The notes: generated by a model not told the origin, from the sequence alone. A DNA stretch of 64,000 nt from Gemella sp. zg-570 (GCF_018866345.1 NZ_CP076443.1:1-64000), one strand, 5' to 3'. Positions 23,138 to 38,122 are shown, numbered from the stretch's first letter. Made by a program: numbers and translations.

Positions 23138-23877
23138 TTAAAAATAAATTTTTTATGTGTTTAAATAAAATATATAATAATTTATATGAAAATTTTATAA
23201 ATTGGAGAAAATATTATTAATTTTATATTCTAAATAACATCTTAAAAAATATTTTTAAGATGTTATATTTTAAAGTTTATAAAAATTTTGCAAATCTTTA
23301 TTGATGTTGTTAATTATATTTGTTTAATATATAGTAATATAAAAATTTTTCATAATAAGATTTTTTAAATTTTCAATAAATTTAAAAGTTAAGTTGCCTA
23401 TTAAATATAGTAACAAGGGAAAAGTAACTTCTAAGATTATATTAAAGAGCGAATTTAGTTTTGTATAATAATCTTTTTAAATTACAAGGAATTCTTAATT
23501 AAATAATTTCTTATATTTTTAATCTTGATGAGAGCTAATCTTTTATTTTCTTAAAGTTTTAAGTTAGTTAAAACTCCTGTATTATTATTTAACTTTAGAG
23601 ATTTGTTTAATTTTGAAACATATATTAAATAGTTTTAAAATTATAAAAAGCTCCTAAGAAGATAAGTTATAAATAGCTAGTTTTTACCTCAAGAAAGAAT
23701 AAAAAAGCTATAATAAAAAGAAAGATCCTAAGTTGCTTTTAGCTTTGGATCTTTCTAATGTACTTTGTTATTGGGAGTTTATCTCTTAAGATGTGATTAC
23801 ATTTTTTATGTTGGCTTCTTAATAGTTAAAAGAGAGAAATTTACTACATAAATTTCTTATTAGCTTTTTCTTTATAA
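23138..23877. other. long AT-rich intergenic region before the sialidase stop
   Basis: About 740 bases with no credible ORF. Two structures stand out: a near-perfect inverted repeat AACATCTTAAAAA/TTTTTAAGATGTT at 23236-23265 without a clear T-run, and the sialidase terminator at 23719-23756. The rest is short A/T-runs with many stops in all frames; it may be a decayed gene, but nothing recognisable remains. Confidence 0.6.
23719..23756 (-). terminator. terminator of the sialidase gene
   Basis: On the minus strand AGAAAGATCC and GGATCTTTCT pair around an 18-base loop and run into TTTTATT. It is placed about 120 bases after the sialidase stop. Confidence 0.7.
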
Positions 23878-29946
<6,069 letters not shown>

Positions 29947-30672
29947 ATGAAAAAATTATTATCATTTTTAGCAGTGCTAGTTTTATTTTTAGGGCTTATT
30001 TTTTATAATCTGTATTACAAGGAAGAGCAAGTTGCTAATAAACAAAAAGAAGTTACTACAAAAACAGAAACTAAGAAAGAAGAAAAGGTTGCAACCAACA
30101 CCAACTTAACACCAGAAACTGCCAAAGAACCAACGATTGTAAAGGGGCTAATGGTGATAAATAAAAAACATCCCTTGCCAAAATCTTATAACAAGGGAGA
30201 AGACCCAAAAGCTAGAGAGCAGGTCAATAAGATTATAAGAGAAGCCCAGAGTTTAGGTTTAAATGTTTCTAATCAAACGTCGGGTTTTAGAAGTTATGAA
30301 ACTCAGAAAAATCTCTATAACAACTATGTGGCTGTTCATGGTAAAAAAGAGGCTGACACATTTTCTGCAAGACCGGGTTATAGCGAACACCAGAGTGGCT
30401 TAGCCTTCGACCTAATAGATAGGGAGGGGCAACTTCTTGGAGCAGAAGATACAAGAAAAACAAGCAAGCAAGCAGCTAAGTGGTTAGCAGACAATGCTCA
30501 TAGATTTGGTTTTATAATAAGATATAAAGATGAATTTACCAATAGCACAGGATACATGGCAGAGGCTTGGCATATTAGATATGTTGGAGAGGCTATTGCT
30601 AGGGAAATATACGAAAAAAATATTTCTTTAGAAGAATATCTTGGTGTTGAAGGTGGAGATTATAAGGAATAG
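29947..30672 (+). CDS. VanY-type D-alanyl-D-alanine carboxypeptidase
   Basis: A 241-residue peptidase M15B protein with an N-terminal membrane anchor or signal (residues 4-23) and a Lys/Glu/Thr-rich linker to about 60. The catalytic domain contains SGFRSYETQ, the zinc motif SEHQSGLAFDL (His and Asp ligands) and AEAWHIRY (Glu base and third-ligand His). It would trim D-Ala from peptidoglycan stem peptides outside the membrane. No van cluster is nearby, so this is a housekeeping wall enzyme and not a resistance determinant. An extended -10 lies at 29904-29912. Confidence 0.9.
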   Translation: MKKLLSFLAVLVLFLGLIFYNLYYKEEQVANKQKEVTTKTETKKEEKVATNTNLTPETAKEPTIVKGLMVINKKHPLPKSYNKGEDPKAREQVNKIIREAQSLGLNVSNQTSGFRSYETQKNLYNNYVAVHGKKEADTFSARPGYSEHQSGLAFDLIDREGQLLGAEDTRKTSKQAAKWLADNAHRFGFIIRYKDEFTNSTGYMAEAWHIRYVGEAIAREIYEKNISLEEYLGVEGGDYKE

Positions 30673-30829
30673 AATATTAAGTTAATATATCCTCTTTACT
30701 ATTTATGTAGGGAGGATTTTTTAGTTTTATAATAAGTAACTTGCTCTGTAAGGTATTTTGTAACAGTCTTTAAAAATAAGATAATAAGTAGTATAATATA
30801 ATACAAGAGATATAGAGAGAAGAAATTTC

Positions 30830-30969
30830 ATGGAAAATAAAAATTTGAATATGGTAGTCTGTGGTGGTTGAAACTCTAAGATGGGTCGGGAGTTATTTCT
30901 AATTTATTAAAAGACCTAGCGAAAAAAGCTGATAAAAATTTAAGAGTGGGCTATGAAAGTTCTGATGAT
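30830..30969 (+). pseudogene. selD: selD remnant (selenophosphate synthetase N-terminus) with UGA codon
   Basis: Only the first about 45 codons survive. From ATG 30830 the frame reads MENKNLNMVVCGG, then TGA at 30869, then NSKMG. A one-base deletion near 30886 shifts the frame, after which it reads SGVISNLLKDLAKKADKNLRVGYESSDD. This matches the SelD N-terminus (in E. coli GAGCGCKISP, later NLLVGNETRDDAA). The TGA aligns with the catalytic Cys position, so the ancestral enzyme probably carried selenocysteine there. AACTC at 30872 and GAGTT at 30890 could form a small stem just after the TGA, as expected of a bacterial SECIS, but the evidence for that is weak. The rest of selD is gone and the frame runs directly into selA sequence. 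Confidence 0.75.
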
Positions 30970-31209
30970 GTAGCAGAAGTTGGTGGAGGAAGTTATCCAG
31001 CCTCTTACCTAGAAAGTATAGCAGTAAAACTAAGTCATGAAAAAATATCATCAACTCAACTAGAAAAAGATTTGTTAGAAGTAGAAATACCAATTATTAC
31101 AAGAATAAAGGATAATACTATTATTTTTGATATGAGAACTTTAGCTAGTCGTGAATTTGATTTGGTGCTAGGAAGTTTGAAAAAAATTATAAAAAATAAG
31201 TTTGTATAA
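30970..31209 (+). pseudogene. selA: selA remnant (selenocysteine synthase C-terminus)
   Basis: The last about 80 codons of L-seryl-tRNA(Sec) selenium transferase remain: EVGGGSYPASYLESIAVKL, then VEIPIITRIKDNTIIFDMRTL. In E. coli SelA the matching parts are IGSGSLPVDRLPSAALTF and [21 protein letters not shown]. The PLP-binding core is missing. It is fused in frame to the selD stub, so one deletion removed the end of selD and most of selA. A terminator follows at 31306. The last codons and the 3' flank recur at 37973. Confidence 0.8.
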
Positions 31210-31295
31210 TATACAATTTTACTAACTTATTAGAAACCTATATTTAAATAAAAAGCCCTTAATTATCAATTAAATATTAAAAAAATTAATAAATA
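31187..31295 (+). repeat. direct repeat copy 1 (end of selA remnant and 3' flank)
   Basis: The segment starts TTATAAAAAATAAGTTTGTA and is repeated at 37973-38081 in the same orientation. The first 34 bases are identical and the remainder differs at only about eight positions. It includes the last codons of selA and the sequence leading to the terminator. The two copies bracket the glucitol module. Confidence 0.85.
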
Positions 31296-31305
31296 ATTTT
31301 GTTTA

Positions 31306-31333
31306 AAGACAACCTTGAAGGAGGTTGTTTTTT
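31306..31333 (+). terminator. terminator after the selA remnant
   Basis: ACAACCT and AGGTTGT pair around a short loop, followed by TTTTTTT. It corresponds to the terminator at 38093-38118, which has a compensated base pair. Confidence 0.85.
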
Positions 31334-31632
31334 TATTTTAAGAATGATAGATAATTTTTAATTATATTATGATTTTTACTTTATTATAATATGGAGTAAA
31401 TTTTTATGGTCTTATTAATGATTATTTATTTTTAAGTTTCTTGTCTATAAGAAAAAAATTAATATGGAATTTATTTTTATATCTTTTTTCTCGCTTAATA
31501 TTAAATAAAAAATAATAAGTTAAATAAATTGTTATATTAAAACCTTGCTACTATAAATATGATAACCAATTTCTACAAGCTAGAAAATAACCGTATTAAT
31601 TTTTGAATATAAGACCCTTATAATAAAAATAG
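31334..31632. other. upstream region of the glucitol regulator
   Basis: About 300 AT-rich bases. No ORF was found. A promoter for the PRD regulator must lie here, since the terminator at 31306-31333 isolates it, but no pair of boxes stands out with good spacing. Confidence 0.4.
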
Positions 31633-31644
31633 GTGGTGAGATTT

Positions 31645-33558
31645 GTGGATATTTTCAACTATGATAATAGAAGTTTGCGGATACTAAATATATTAGAAGA
31701 AAATTTTATCGTACAGGAAAAATATTTTTCGGATATATTTAGAGTTGGGCAAAAAACCATTCAAAATGAAATCAAAGATTTAAATGCTATGCTAGGAGAT
31801 GCTGCCTACATTAAATATGATAGCGGTGGCTATCTCCTCTACATTGTGAAATTTGAAAAATATGTAAATATTAAATCTAGTATTTATGATATGTATAAAA
31901 ATTTTGACTCTAGTAAAGTTCGATTGGTTTATATTTTTAAAAAATTGATGGAAAGTAAAGTATCACACACTATTGATGATTTGGCTTTTGATATGATTGT
32001 TAGCCGTAGTACACTACTCAGCGATATTAATAAATTAAAAGATATTGTCAAAGAATACAAACTCTCCATAATTGGAAAAACGAATGTTGGTATAAATGTA
32101 AAAGGAGCTGAAAAAGACATTCGGATGTTTGTTATTGAAAATATTTATAATTATATTTATAAAGAGGATATTTTCGATAAAGAGGATAATGATTATATCA
32201 ACGAACTACTCATAAAACATCATATTGATTTTCAAATAAAAAGTGAGTTTATTAAATATTTAACTGTATCACTAGACAGATTTGCCAATGGATTTTATTT
32301 ACATTTCACCAAAAACCAGTATGATGAATTATTAAATTTTTACACGTCAGAATTTTTAGAAGATATATGTAACTATATTAAAGGAAAATATCAGTTAGAA
32401 TTATCGCAAGATGAAAAGAAATTTTTAACAATTTGCTTTGCTACGATGAGATTAGCAACTAATATTGCAAGCATTAATAAAAGTTTGAAAGATAATCAAG
32501 AGTATAAACAACTTGTTGCTCATATTCTTGGAGAAATTTATTTTGAGTATGGTATTGATTTTGATATTTCAAATATGGTGGAAGAATTTATGTATCATAT
32601 TTACTTTTTAATGCAAAGACAAAAATATGGTGTTAATTATAGTAACAATATGACGGAAACTATCAAAGAAAAATATGTTATGTCCTACAAGATTGCACAA
32701 TTAGCTTCAGGCGTTATCCAAAAAGATTATGGTTATCAGATTTCGGAAGCTGAAGTTTGTTATTTGGCAGTATATTTTGAAACTTTTATTAATAAGCTGA
32801 GTATTAATTTTGATAAAATGAAAGTTTTGCTAATCACAAAAACAGGCTCAGCTTTTAGGGAACTTATGATTTTTCAGTTGGAATCAAAACTCAAAGAGCA
32901 TATTTATTTAACGGTTTCTTCTCCTTATGAAAATGTTGACTATAAAGATTATCAACTTGTAATTTCGACGGTAAAAAAAGATTTTCCTGAAGATGTACGA
33001 GTAATATTTCAGCCAGAAATTTTAGATATTGCCTATATAAAAAAAGAAATTGGTTTGATGAGGTATATTGACAAGGCAAACATGCCAATTATTAGAGGTG
33101 TGGAGTCGGTACTTATTAGCTCTATTTCAGAAGAAACATTTTTCATATGCGACCCACAAAAAACTTACCACGAGAACGTACATAATATAGTCAATAAGTT
33201 GATAGAAAAAAATATTGTTGACAAGATGTTTTTAGAACGTGTTATTGAGAGAGAAAAGCGTTCGTCTATGATTTTTACAGACCAAGTGGCTTTTCCCCAT
33301 GTAATAAATCTTAAATCTAATCTTTTTATATTGTCTTTAGGAGTTAGTGAAGATGGTTTTTCTGATAAACCAGATTTGAAACTAATTTTTCTAGCAGCCA
33401 TACCTGCTGACGATAGTTATTCTATGCTACTTGTAAAAACTTATGATGAGTTGATTTCAATGATGAAAGATGAAAAGTTTCTCACTGGAATATCAAAATT
33501 AAAAAATTACACAGATTTAGTTCATTACTTTATCAAAGAAACAAATTTATACAGATAG
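31645..33558 (+). CDS. PRD-domain transcriptional regulator of the glucitol operon (GutR/MtlR type)
   Basis: A 637-residue BglG-family activator/antiterminator-type protein. It reads as an N-terminal winged helix (FSDIFRVGQKTIQNEIKDL), a second HTH segment (SRSTLLSDINKLKDIV), two PRD domains (about 170-390), a IIB-like domain and a C-terminal IIA-like domain with the phosphorylatable His in VAFPHVINL near residue 551. Regulators of this layout turn on sugar PTS operons and are controlled by HPr and EII phosphorylation. The start chosen is GTG 31645, eight bases after AGGTGG at 31631; an earlier GTG at 31633 overlaps that ribosome site. It is the first gene of the srl operon. Confidence 0.85.
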   Translation: MDIFNYDNRSLRILNILEENFIVQEKYFSDIFRVGQKTIQNEIKDLNAMLGDAAYIKYDSGGYLLYIVKFEKYVNIKSSIYDMYKNFDSSKVRLVYIFKKLMESKVSHTIDDLAFDMIVSRSTLLSDINKLKDIVKEYKLSIIGKTNVGINVKGAEKDIRMFVIENIYNYIYKEDIFDKEDNDYINELLIKHHIDFQIKSEFIKYLTVSLDRFANGFYLHFTKNQYDELLNFYTSEFLEDICNYIKGKYQLELSQDEKKFLTICFATMRLATNIASINKSLKDNQEYKQLVAHILGEIYFEYGIDFDISNMVEEFMYHIYFLMQRQKYGVNYSNNMTETIKEKYVMSYKIAQLASGVIQKDYGYQISEAEVCYLAVYFETFINKLSINFDKMKVLLITKTGSAFRELMIFQLESKLKEHIYLTVSSPYENVDYKDYQLVISTVKKDFPEDVRVIFQPEILDIAYIKKEIGLMRYIDKANMPIIRGVESVLISSISEETFFICDPQKTYHENVHNIVNKLIEKNIVDKMFLERVIEREKRSSMIFTDQVAFPHVINLKSNLFILSLGVSEDGFSDKPDLKLIFLAAIPADDSYSMLLVKTYDELISMMKDEKFLTGISKLKNYTDLVHYFIKETNLYR

Positions 33559-33568
33559 GAGGAATATT

Positions 33569-34012
33569 ATGAACATAGTTGCTCTTGGTTTTTTGCTATT
33601 GATAGCTTTTATTTTACAGTATCTATTGACCTATATTCAGATACAAAGTTTTCACAAATACTATCGCAAAATGCGTCAAAAAGGATGTGTTGTTATAGGA
33701 AGAAAAAAAGGGGCTTTCCGTGCTGGTGCAATTGTGATGTTTGCAATAGATGACAAACAAAAAGTCATAGACGGTGCAGTGATGCAAGGAGTAACTGTTC
33801 TTGCAAGATTTCACAGATATGATGCTTTTAAGGGTATAAATGTAGCTACTATTAATGAAGGTGATTGTAAAGCTTTGGGCTTGTCTAAGTCCTTAACAAG
33901 TGCAATTTTAGACGGAGTTGTAACATTCAAAACTGTTGCAAATGGTGACGAGGTGTCAATGCCACCGAGTCCATTTATAAAAATTTATCGCAAATTAAAA
34001 TTTAATTCATAA
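33569..34012 (+). CDS. gutM: glucitol operon activator protein GutM
   Basis: A 147-residue GutM-family protein with an N-terminal membrane helix (about 3-22) and the family's conserved stretch GRKKGAFRAGAIVMFAIDD. GutM is the accessory activator of glucitol operons in enterics and Firmicutes. It follows the PRD regulator by 10 bases, the usual arrangement. Confidence 0.88.
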   Translation: MNIVALGFLLLIAFILQYLLTYIQIQSFHKYYRKMRQKGCVVIGRKKGAFRAGAIVMFAIDDKQKVIDGAVMQGVTVLARFHRYDAFKGINVATINEGDCKALGLSKSLTSAILDGVVTFKTVANGDEVSMPPSPFIKIYRKLKFNS

Positions 34013-34038
34013 AAATATATTTATTAGGAGGAGAAAAA

Positions 34039-34587
34039 ATGGATTATATTGTTCAATTGGCTTCTGGATTTACAGGCTTATTCGATGAGGGTGCAAAAAC
34101 CTTTGTTAGTTGGGTAACTGGAATTATTCCAAAAGTATTATTATTACTTGTATTTATGAATGCATTGATTGCATTTATCGGACCTAAGCGTGTTGATAAC
34201 TTTGCAAAACTGTGTTCAAAAAATGTGGTGTTGGCTTATGGAGTCTTGCCATTCTTATCAGCCTTTATGCTAGGAAATCCTATGGCACTATCTATGGGTA
34301 AATTTTTACCAGAACGTATGAAACCAAGTTATTATGCTTCTGCATCTTATCACTGTCATACAAATAGTGGTATTTTTCCACATATTAATGTCGGAGAAAT
34401 TTTTATTTACCTAGGAATAGCAAATGGAATTACACAATTAGGTCTAAACATAACACCTTTAGCAATTCACTATTTATTGGTTGGTTTAGTCATGAATTTC
34501 TTTGCAGGTTGGGTTACTGATTTTACAACAAAAATCGTAATGAAACAACAAGGAATTATGTTGAAAAATGAATTGCAGATAAAATAA
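34039..34587 (+). CDS. srlA: PTS glucitol/sorbitol transporter IIC component
   Basis: IIC2-type membrane subunit, 182 residues with about four or five helices. LGNPMALSMGKFLPERMKPSYYASASYHCHTNSG is the strongly conserved core of SrlA. It forms the sugar channel together with the IIC part of the next gene. It has AGGAGG ahead of its ATG. Confidence 0.92.
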   Translation: MDYIVQLASGFTGLFDEGAKTFVSWVTGIIPKVLLLLVFMNALIAFIGPKRVDNFAKLCSKNVVLAYGVLPFLSAFMLGNPMALSMGKFLPERMKPSYYASASYHCHTNSGIFPHINVGEIFIYLGIANGITQLGLNITPLAIHYLLVGLVMNFFAGWVTDFTTKIVMKQQGIMLKNELQIK

Positions 34588-34602
34588 TAGGAGGAACTAG
34601 AC

Positions 34603-35607
34603 ATGACTTACAATAGTATTCGTATTGAAAAAGGAAGTGGAGGTTTTGGTGGTCCTTTAACAGTTACACCAAAACCAGGGAAAGATGTACTACTTTATAT
34701 TACAGGTGGAGGAGCAGAACCTGAAATTGTTGAGAAAATAGTTTCACTTACGGGTTGCCGTGCTGTAAATGGTTTTAAAACATCTGTACCTGATGAAGAA
34801 ATATTTTTAGTTATTATTGATTGTGGTGGGACACTGCGTTGTGGTATTTATCCACAAAAACGTATTCCGACAATAAATATTATGCCTGTTGGACCTAGTG
34901 GACCGCTTGCTAAATTTATTAAAGAAGACATTTATGTTTCAGCAGTAGGTTTGAATGAAATTAAATCTGTAGATGGTCTAGCAAGTAGTGAGGAAAAAAT
35001 AGTTTATTCTTCAGAGGAAAAACGTGAATTTAAATATAGTGCTGATAAAAAAGTATCTCAAACATTGGCAGAAAATTCAAAATCATCTCTTGTTCAAAAA
35101 ATAGGTATGAATGTTGGGAAATTTGTTCATACCTTGTATCAAGCAGGACGTGATGCAGTACAAGCTATGATTACAACTATTTTGCCATTTATGGCATTTG
35201 TGGCGATGTTAATAGGTATTATTCAGGGTTCTGGTTTTGGAGATTGGTTTGCCAAATTATTAACACCATTAGCAGGTAATATTTATGGATTAGTTGCCTT
35301 AGGTTTTGTTTGTTCAATTCCAATTTTATCTGCCTTACTTGGACCAGGTGCGGTTATTGCACAAATTATCGGTACATTAATTGGGGTTGAAATTGGAAAA
35401 GGAAATATACCTCCAAGTTTAGCATTACCTGCATTGTTTGCAATTAATACACAATGTGCGTGTGATTTTATCCCAGTAGGATTAGGTTTAGCCGAAGCAG
35501 AACCAGAAACAGTAGAAGTAGGAGTTGTTTCTGTACTATATTCTAGATTTATTATAGGAGTTCCTCGTGTTATTGTTGCTTGGTTAGCAAGCTTTGGTTT
35601 GTATTAA
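34603..35607 (+). CDS. srlE: PTS glucitol/sorbitol transporter IIBC component
   Basis: A 334-residue fusion. The N-terminal IIB domain has the motif [14 protein letters not shown] and the phosphorylated Cys in [12 protein letters not shown] near residues 75-84. The C-terminal membrane part (about 180-334) has [22 protein letters not shown] and [16 protein letters not shown]. It passes phosphate from SrlB to glucitol. The gene lies 15 bases after srlA. Confidence 0.92.
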   Translation: MTYNSIRIEKGSGGFGGPLTVTPKPGKDVLLYITGGGAEPEIVEKIVSLTGCRAVNGFKTSVPDEEIFLVIIDCGGTLRCGIYPQKRIPTINIMPVGPSGPLAKFIKEDIYVSAVGLNEIKSVDGLASSEEKIVYSSEEKREFKYSADKKVSQTLAENSKSSLVQKIGMNVGKFVHTLYQAGRDAVQAMITTILPFMAFVAMLIGIIQGSGFGDWFAKLLTPLAGNIYGLVALGFVCSIPILSALLGPGAVIAQIIGTLIGVEIGKGNIPPSLALPALFAINTQCACDFIPVGLGLAEAEPETVEVGVVSVLYSRFIIGVPRVIVAWLASFGLY

Positions 35608-35633
35608 AAATTTAAAGTTATGGAGTGGAAAAT

Positions 35634-35987
35634 GTGTTAGTATACGAAAATACAGTTAAAGAAAAGGGAGTTTTAGTTAAAGAACTTGGCGATAGTATGT
35701 TTATTACTTTTGGAGATAATGCACCAGAAACTTTGAAAGATTATTGTTATAGTATCGCTATAAAACCTACAAAAGCAAAAATTAAAGTAGGACAACGTTT
35801 GATAATAGACGGTTCAGATTATGAAATTATTGCGGTAGGAGATATTGCTGAACATAATTTGGTGCAACTAGGACATCTAACAGTTAATTTTAGTGATGAT
35901 AGCAATGTTTTACCTGGAGCTATTGCCGTAGAAAATAAACAATGTCCAGTCTTAGAAATAGGAACAGTAATTCGAATAGAAGAGTAA
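35634..35987 (+). CDS. srlB: PTS glucitol/sorbitol transporter IIA component
   Basis: A IIA protein of 117 residues, homologous to E. coli SrlB: LVYENTVKEKG aligns with VIYQTTITRIG, and VGDIAEHNLVQLGHLTVNF with the region VGSVAEDNLRELGHVTLRF. GTG 35634 is chosen because GGAG lies eight bases upstream and the E. coli start aligns there; GTG 35625 in the same frame would add three residues (MEN) but overlaps the ribosome site. It precedes srlD by 11 bases. Confidence 0.86.
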   Translation: MLVYENTVKEKGVLVKELGDSMFITFGDNAPETLKDYCYSIAIKPTKAKIKVGQRLIIDGSDYEIIAVGDIAEHNLVQLGHLTVNFSDDSNVLPGAIAVENKQCPVLEIGTVIRIEE

Positions 35988-35998
35988 GGGGGAATATT

Positions 35999-36799
35999 AT
36001 GACAACATGGTTAAATTTAACAGGAAAAACAGCGATAGTTACAGGTGGTTATTCAGGTATAGGAGCAGCAGTTGTACAAGAATTTTTAAATCAGGGTTGT
36101 AATGTAGTAGTTAGTGATTTGCAAGAAAAACAATCAGATAATGATAAACTTATGTACCTAGCGTGTGATGTATCAAAACGTGAAGATGTAGAAAAAATGG
36201 TAACCAAAACATTAGAAAAATTTGGTAGTATTGATATCTTGGTAAACAATGCAGGAATTAATATACCGACATTACTAGTAGACAGTAAAAAAAGTTATAG
36301 TAAGTATGAATTAAATGATGCTGTTTATGATAAAGTAATGGATATTAATGTAAAAGGTGTTTATCTAGTAGCACAAACTGTTGGACGAATTTTTGTTGAA
36401 AAAGGTAGTGGTGTTATTATTAATATGTCGTCAGAATGTGGATTAGAAGGTTCAGAAGGGCAAAGTATCTATGCAGCTAGTAAGAATGCAGTTAATTCTT
36501 TTACACGCTCTTGGGCAAAAGAATTAGGAAAATACGGGGTGCGAGTTGTAGGCGTAGCACCTGGTATTTTAGAAGCAACAGGTTTACGAACATTAGCTTA
36601 TGAGCAAGCACTAGCTTACACAAGAGGAATTACGGTTGAGAAAATTCGTGAAGGCTACACAAGTAGCAAGACAACACCGCTTGCTAGAGATGGAAAACTT
36701 AGTGAAGTAGCAGACCTTGTAGCATATTTGGCTAGTGAACGTGCAAGTTATGTTCATGGAGTAACCTATAATGTTGCAGGTGGAAAAACCCGTGGCTAG
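35999..36799 (+). CDS. srlD: sorbitol-6-phosphate 2-dehydrogenase
   Basis: A short-chain dehydrogenase of 266 residues that oxidises sorbitol-6-phosphate to fructose-6-phosphate with NAD+. Cofactor motif TGGYSGIG near residue 15, NNAG near 85 and the catalytic Ser-Tyr-Lys set ending in YAASK. The start is ATG 35999 after AAGGGGGA; reading further upstream would overlap srlB. It ends the PTS part of the operon. Confidence 0.92.
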   Translation: MTTWLNLTGKTAIVTGGYSGIGAAVVQEFLNQGCNVVVSDLQEKQSDNDKLMYLACDVSKREDVEKMVTKTLEKFGSIDILVNNAGINIPTLLVDSKKSYSKYELNDAVYDKVMDINVKGVYLVAQTVGRIFVEKGSGVIINMSSECGLEGSEGQSIYAASKNAVNSFTRSWAKELGKYGVRVVGVAPGILEATGLRTLAYEQALAYTRGITVEKIREGYTSSKTTPLARDGKLSEVADLVAYLASERASYVHGVTYNVAGGKTRG

Positions 36800-36958
36800 A
36801 AATTAAATAAAAATATTTTCTTTTATACCAAATAAATTTATAACTATTAAGGTAATATTTTTGCTATATAGTTGAATATTACTTTAAAAGTGAAATTTAA
36901 GACATAGTATAAAACACTTAGAATTAATAATAGTAGGAAGTAATAGAAAGGAGATAGT

Positions 36959-37633
36959 ATGACAAATATACTAGTAGATAGTAGCGATATAGAAGAAATA
37001 AAAAAAATTGCAGACTATTATCCTATATCGGGCATTACCACAAATCCCTCTATTTTAGCAAAAGAGAATTCAGATTTGCAAAAGAAAATGTATGAGATTA
37101 AAAAATTTGTAAATTCACACTATGAAATACATGTTCAAACGACAGAAAAAATTGCCGAAAAAATTTTATCTGAAGCTATAAAATTACATAAGTTTTTTGG
37201 AGGTAAATTCTTTATTAAAATTCCTATTTCAAAAGAAGGTTTAAAAGCTGTTTCTTTGTGTAAAAAGGAAGGTATTGGAGTAACGGTAACTTCTATTTTT
37301 ACATCTTCTCAAGTGTTTGCCGCAGCCAAAGCAGGTGCTGATTATGTTGCTCCCTATGTCAACAGAATGGCAAACATGGGTATGGAATCTATAAAAGTAT
37401 TAGCTGATATGCAAAAAATTTTATCTTCTTATAATACAAAAATATTAGCTGCAAGTTTTAAAAATATTGAACAATTTACAGACTTATTAGTAATTGGAGT
37501 AGACACTGTTACAGTCTCTACAGATTTATTAGAACAAAGTATTTGGCACCCCTATACAGACAAATCTATTTCAGATTTTGAAGTAGATTGGAATAAAACA
37601 TTCGGTAATTTAAGGGTTGGAGATTTTATATAA
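36959..37633 (+). CDS. transaldolase-like / fructose-6-phosphate aldolase
   Basis: A 224-residue class I aldolase of the TalC/FSA branch: VDSSDIEEIKKIADYYPISGITTNPSIL at the start, the Schiff-base Lys in FFIKIPIS near residue 85, and TVTSIFTSSQ. Length and motifs fit FSA rather than full transaldolase. It may handle fructose-6-phosphate made by SrlD, and such genes often sit beside sorbitol operons. It has its own GGAG at 36950 after a 159-base gap. Confidence 0.85.
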   Translation: MTNILVDSSDIEEIKKIADYYPISGITTNPSILAKENSDLQKKMYEIKKFVNSHYEIHVQTTEKIAEKILSEAIKLHKFFGGKFFIKIPISKEGLKAVSLCKKEGIGVTVTSIFTSSQVFAAAKAGADYVAPYVNRMANMGMESIKVLADMQKILSSYNTKILAASFKNIEQFTDLLVIGVDTVTVSTDLLEQSIWHPYTDKSISDFEVDWNKTFGNLRVGDFI

Positions 37634-37950
37634 TGGTTTGTACTATTACTTATATCTTAATGATAGTTCTAGGTAGTTTTGCAAGTCTTATGTTATTTTT
37701 AGAAAAATTAATTCCTTATGAAACTCGTATATTACTTGATAAAAAACAACTAAGTAAATATCGTAATAATCTTATCAAGATAAGTATAATATTTACACTT
37801 GTAAGTGTTTTGTTTTTAATAGAACATATATATCACATTCGTTCTTGGTTTTACTACATTCCACTTATACTTCTTACTTGGTATGCAGTTAAAAAATTAG
37901 TTAGTAATTTGAATATATTAAATAAGGCAAAAAATAAAGAAGTGAAATAA
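37633..37950 (+). CDS. hypothetical membrane protein (105 aa)
   Basis: I do not recognise this protein. It has three hydrophobic helices (about 4-23, 46-64 and 69-87) with a charged loop (YETRILLDKKQLSKYRNN) and a Lys-rich tail. Its ATG overlaps the TAA of the aldolase gene by one base, so the two are translationally coupled. It is the last gene before the second direct-repeat copy. Confidence 0.6.
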   Translation: MVCTITYILMIVLGSFASLMLFLEKLIPYETRILLDKKQLSKYRNNLIKISIIFTLVSVLFLIEHIYHIRSWFYYIPLILLTWYAVKKLVSNLNILNKAKNKEVK

Positions 37951-37972
37951 TTAAAACTCTATTTTTAAGTTC

Positions 37973-38081
37973 TTATAAAAAATAAGTTTGTATAATATAC
38001 AATTTTGCCAACCTTATTATAAACCTAGATTTAAATAAAAAGACCTTAATTATCAATTAAATATTGAAAAAATTAATAAAT
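37973..38081 (+). repeat. direct repeat copy 2
   Basis: Second copy of the segment at 31187-31295, in the same orientation. It contains the last seven selA codons (coding IKNKFV and stop) but no selA sequence before them, so it is a detached 3' end and not a gene. The repeat pair encloses 6.7 kb with the whole glucitol operon. Confidence 0.85.
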
Positions 38082-38092
38082 ACTTTTTAAAA

Positions 38093-38118
38093 GACAAGCT
38101 TGAAAAAGCTTGTTTTTT
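38093..38118 (+). terminator. terminator after the glucitol module
   Basis: ACAAGCT at 38094-38100 pairs with AGCTTGT at 38107-38113, followed by Ts. Compared with its twin at 31306, one stem pair is changed on both sides (C-G to G-C), so the structure is preserved. Confidence 0.85.
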
Positions 38119-38122
38119 GATT

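Noticed and set aside
29947-30672. Vancomycin resistance VanY
   Set aside because: The catalytic motifs fit the M15 family, but vanH, vanA/B, vanX and vanRS are all absent; the VanZ protein at 39197 is unlinked.
31187-38081. Composite transposon around the glucitol operon
   Set aside because: The flanking repeats hold no transposase or terminal inverted repeats; they consist of the selA 3' end and its flank.
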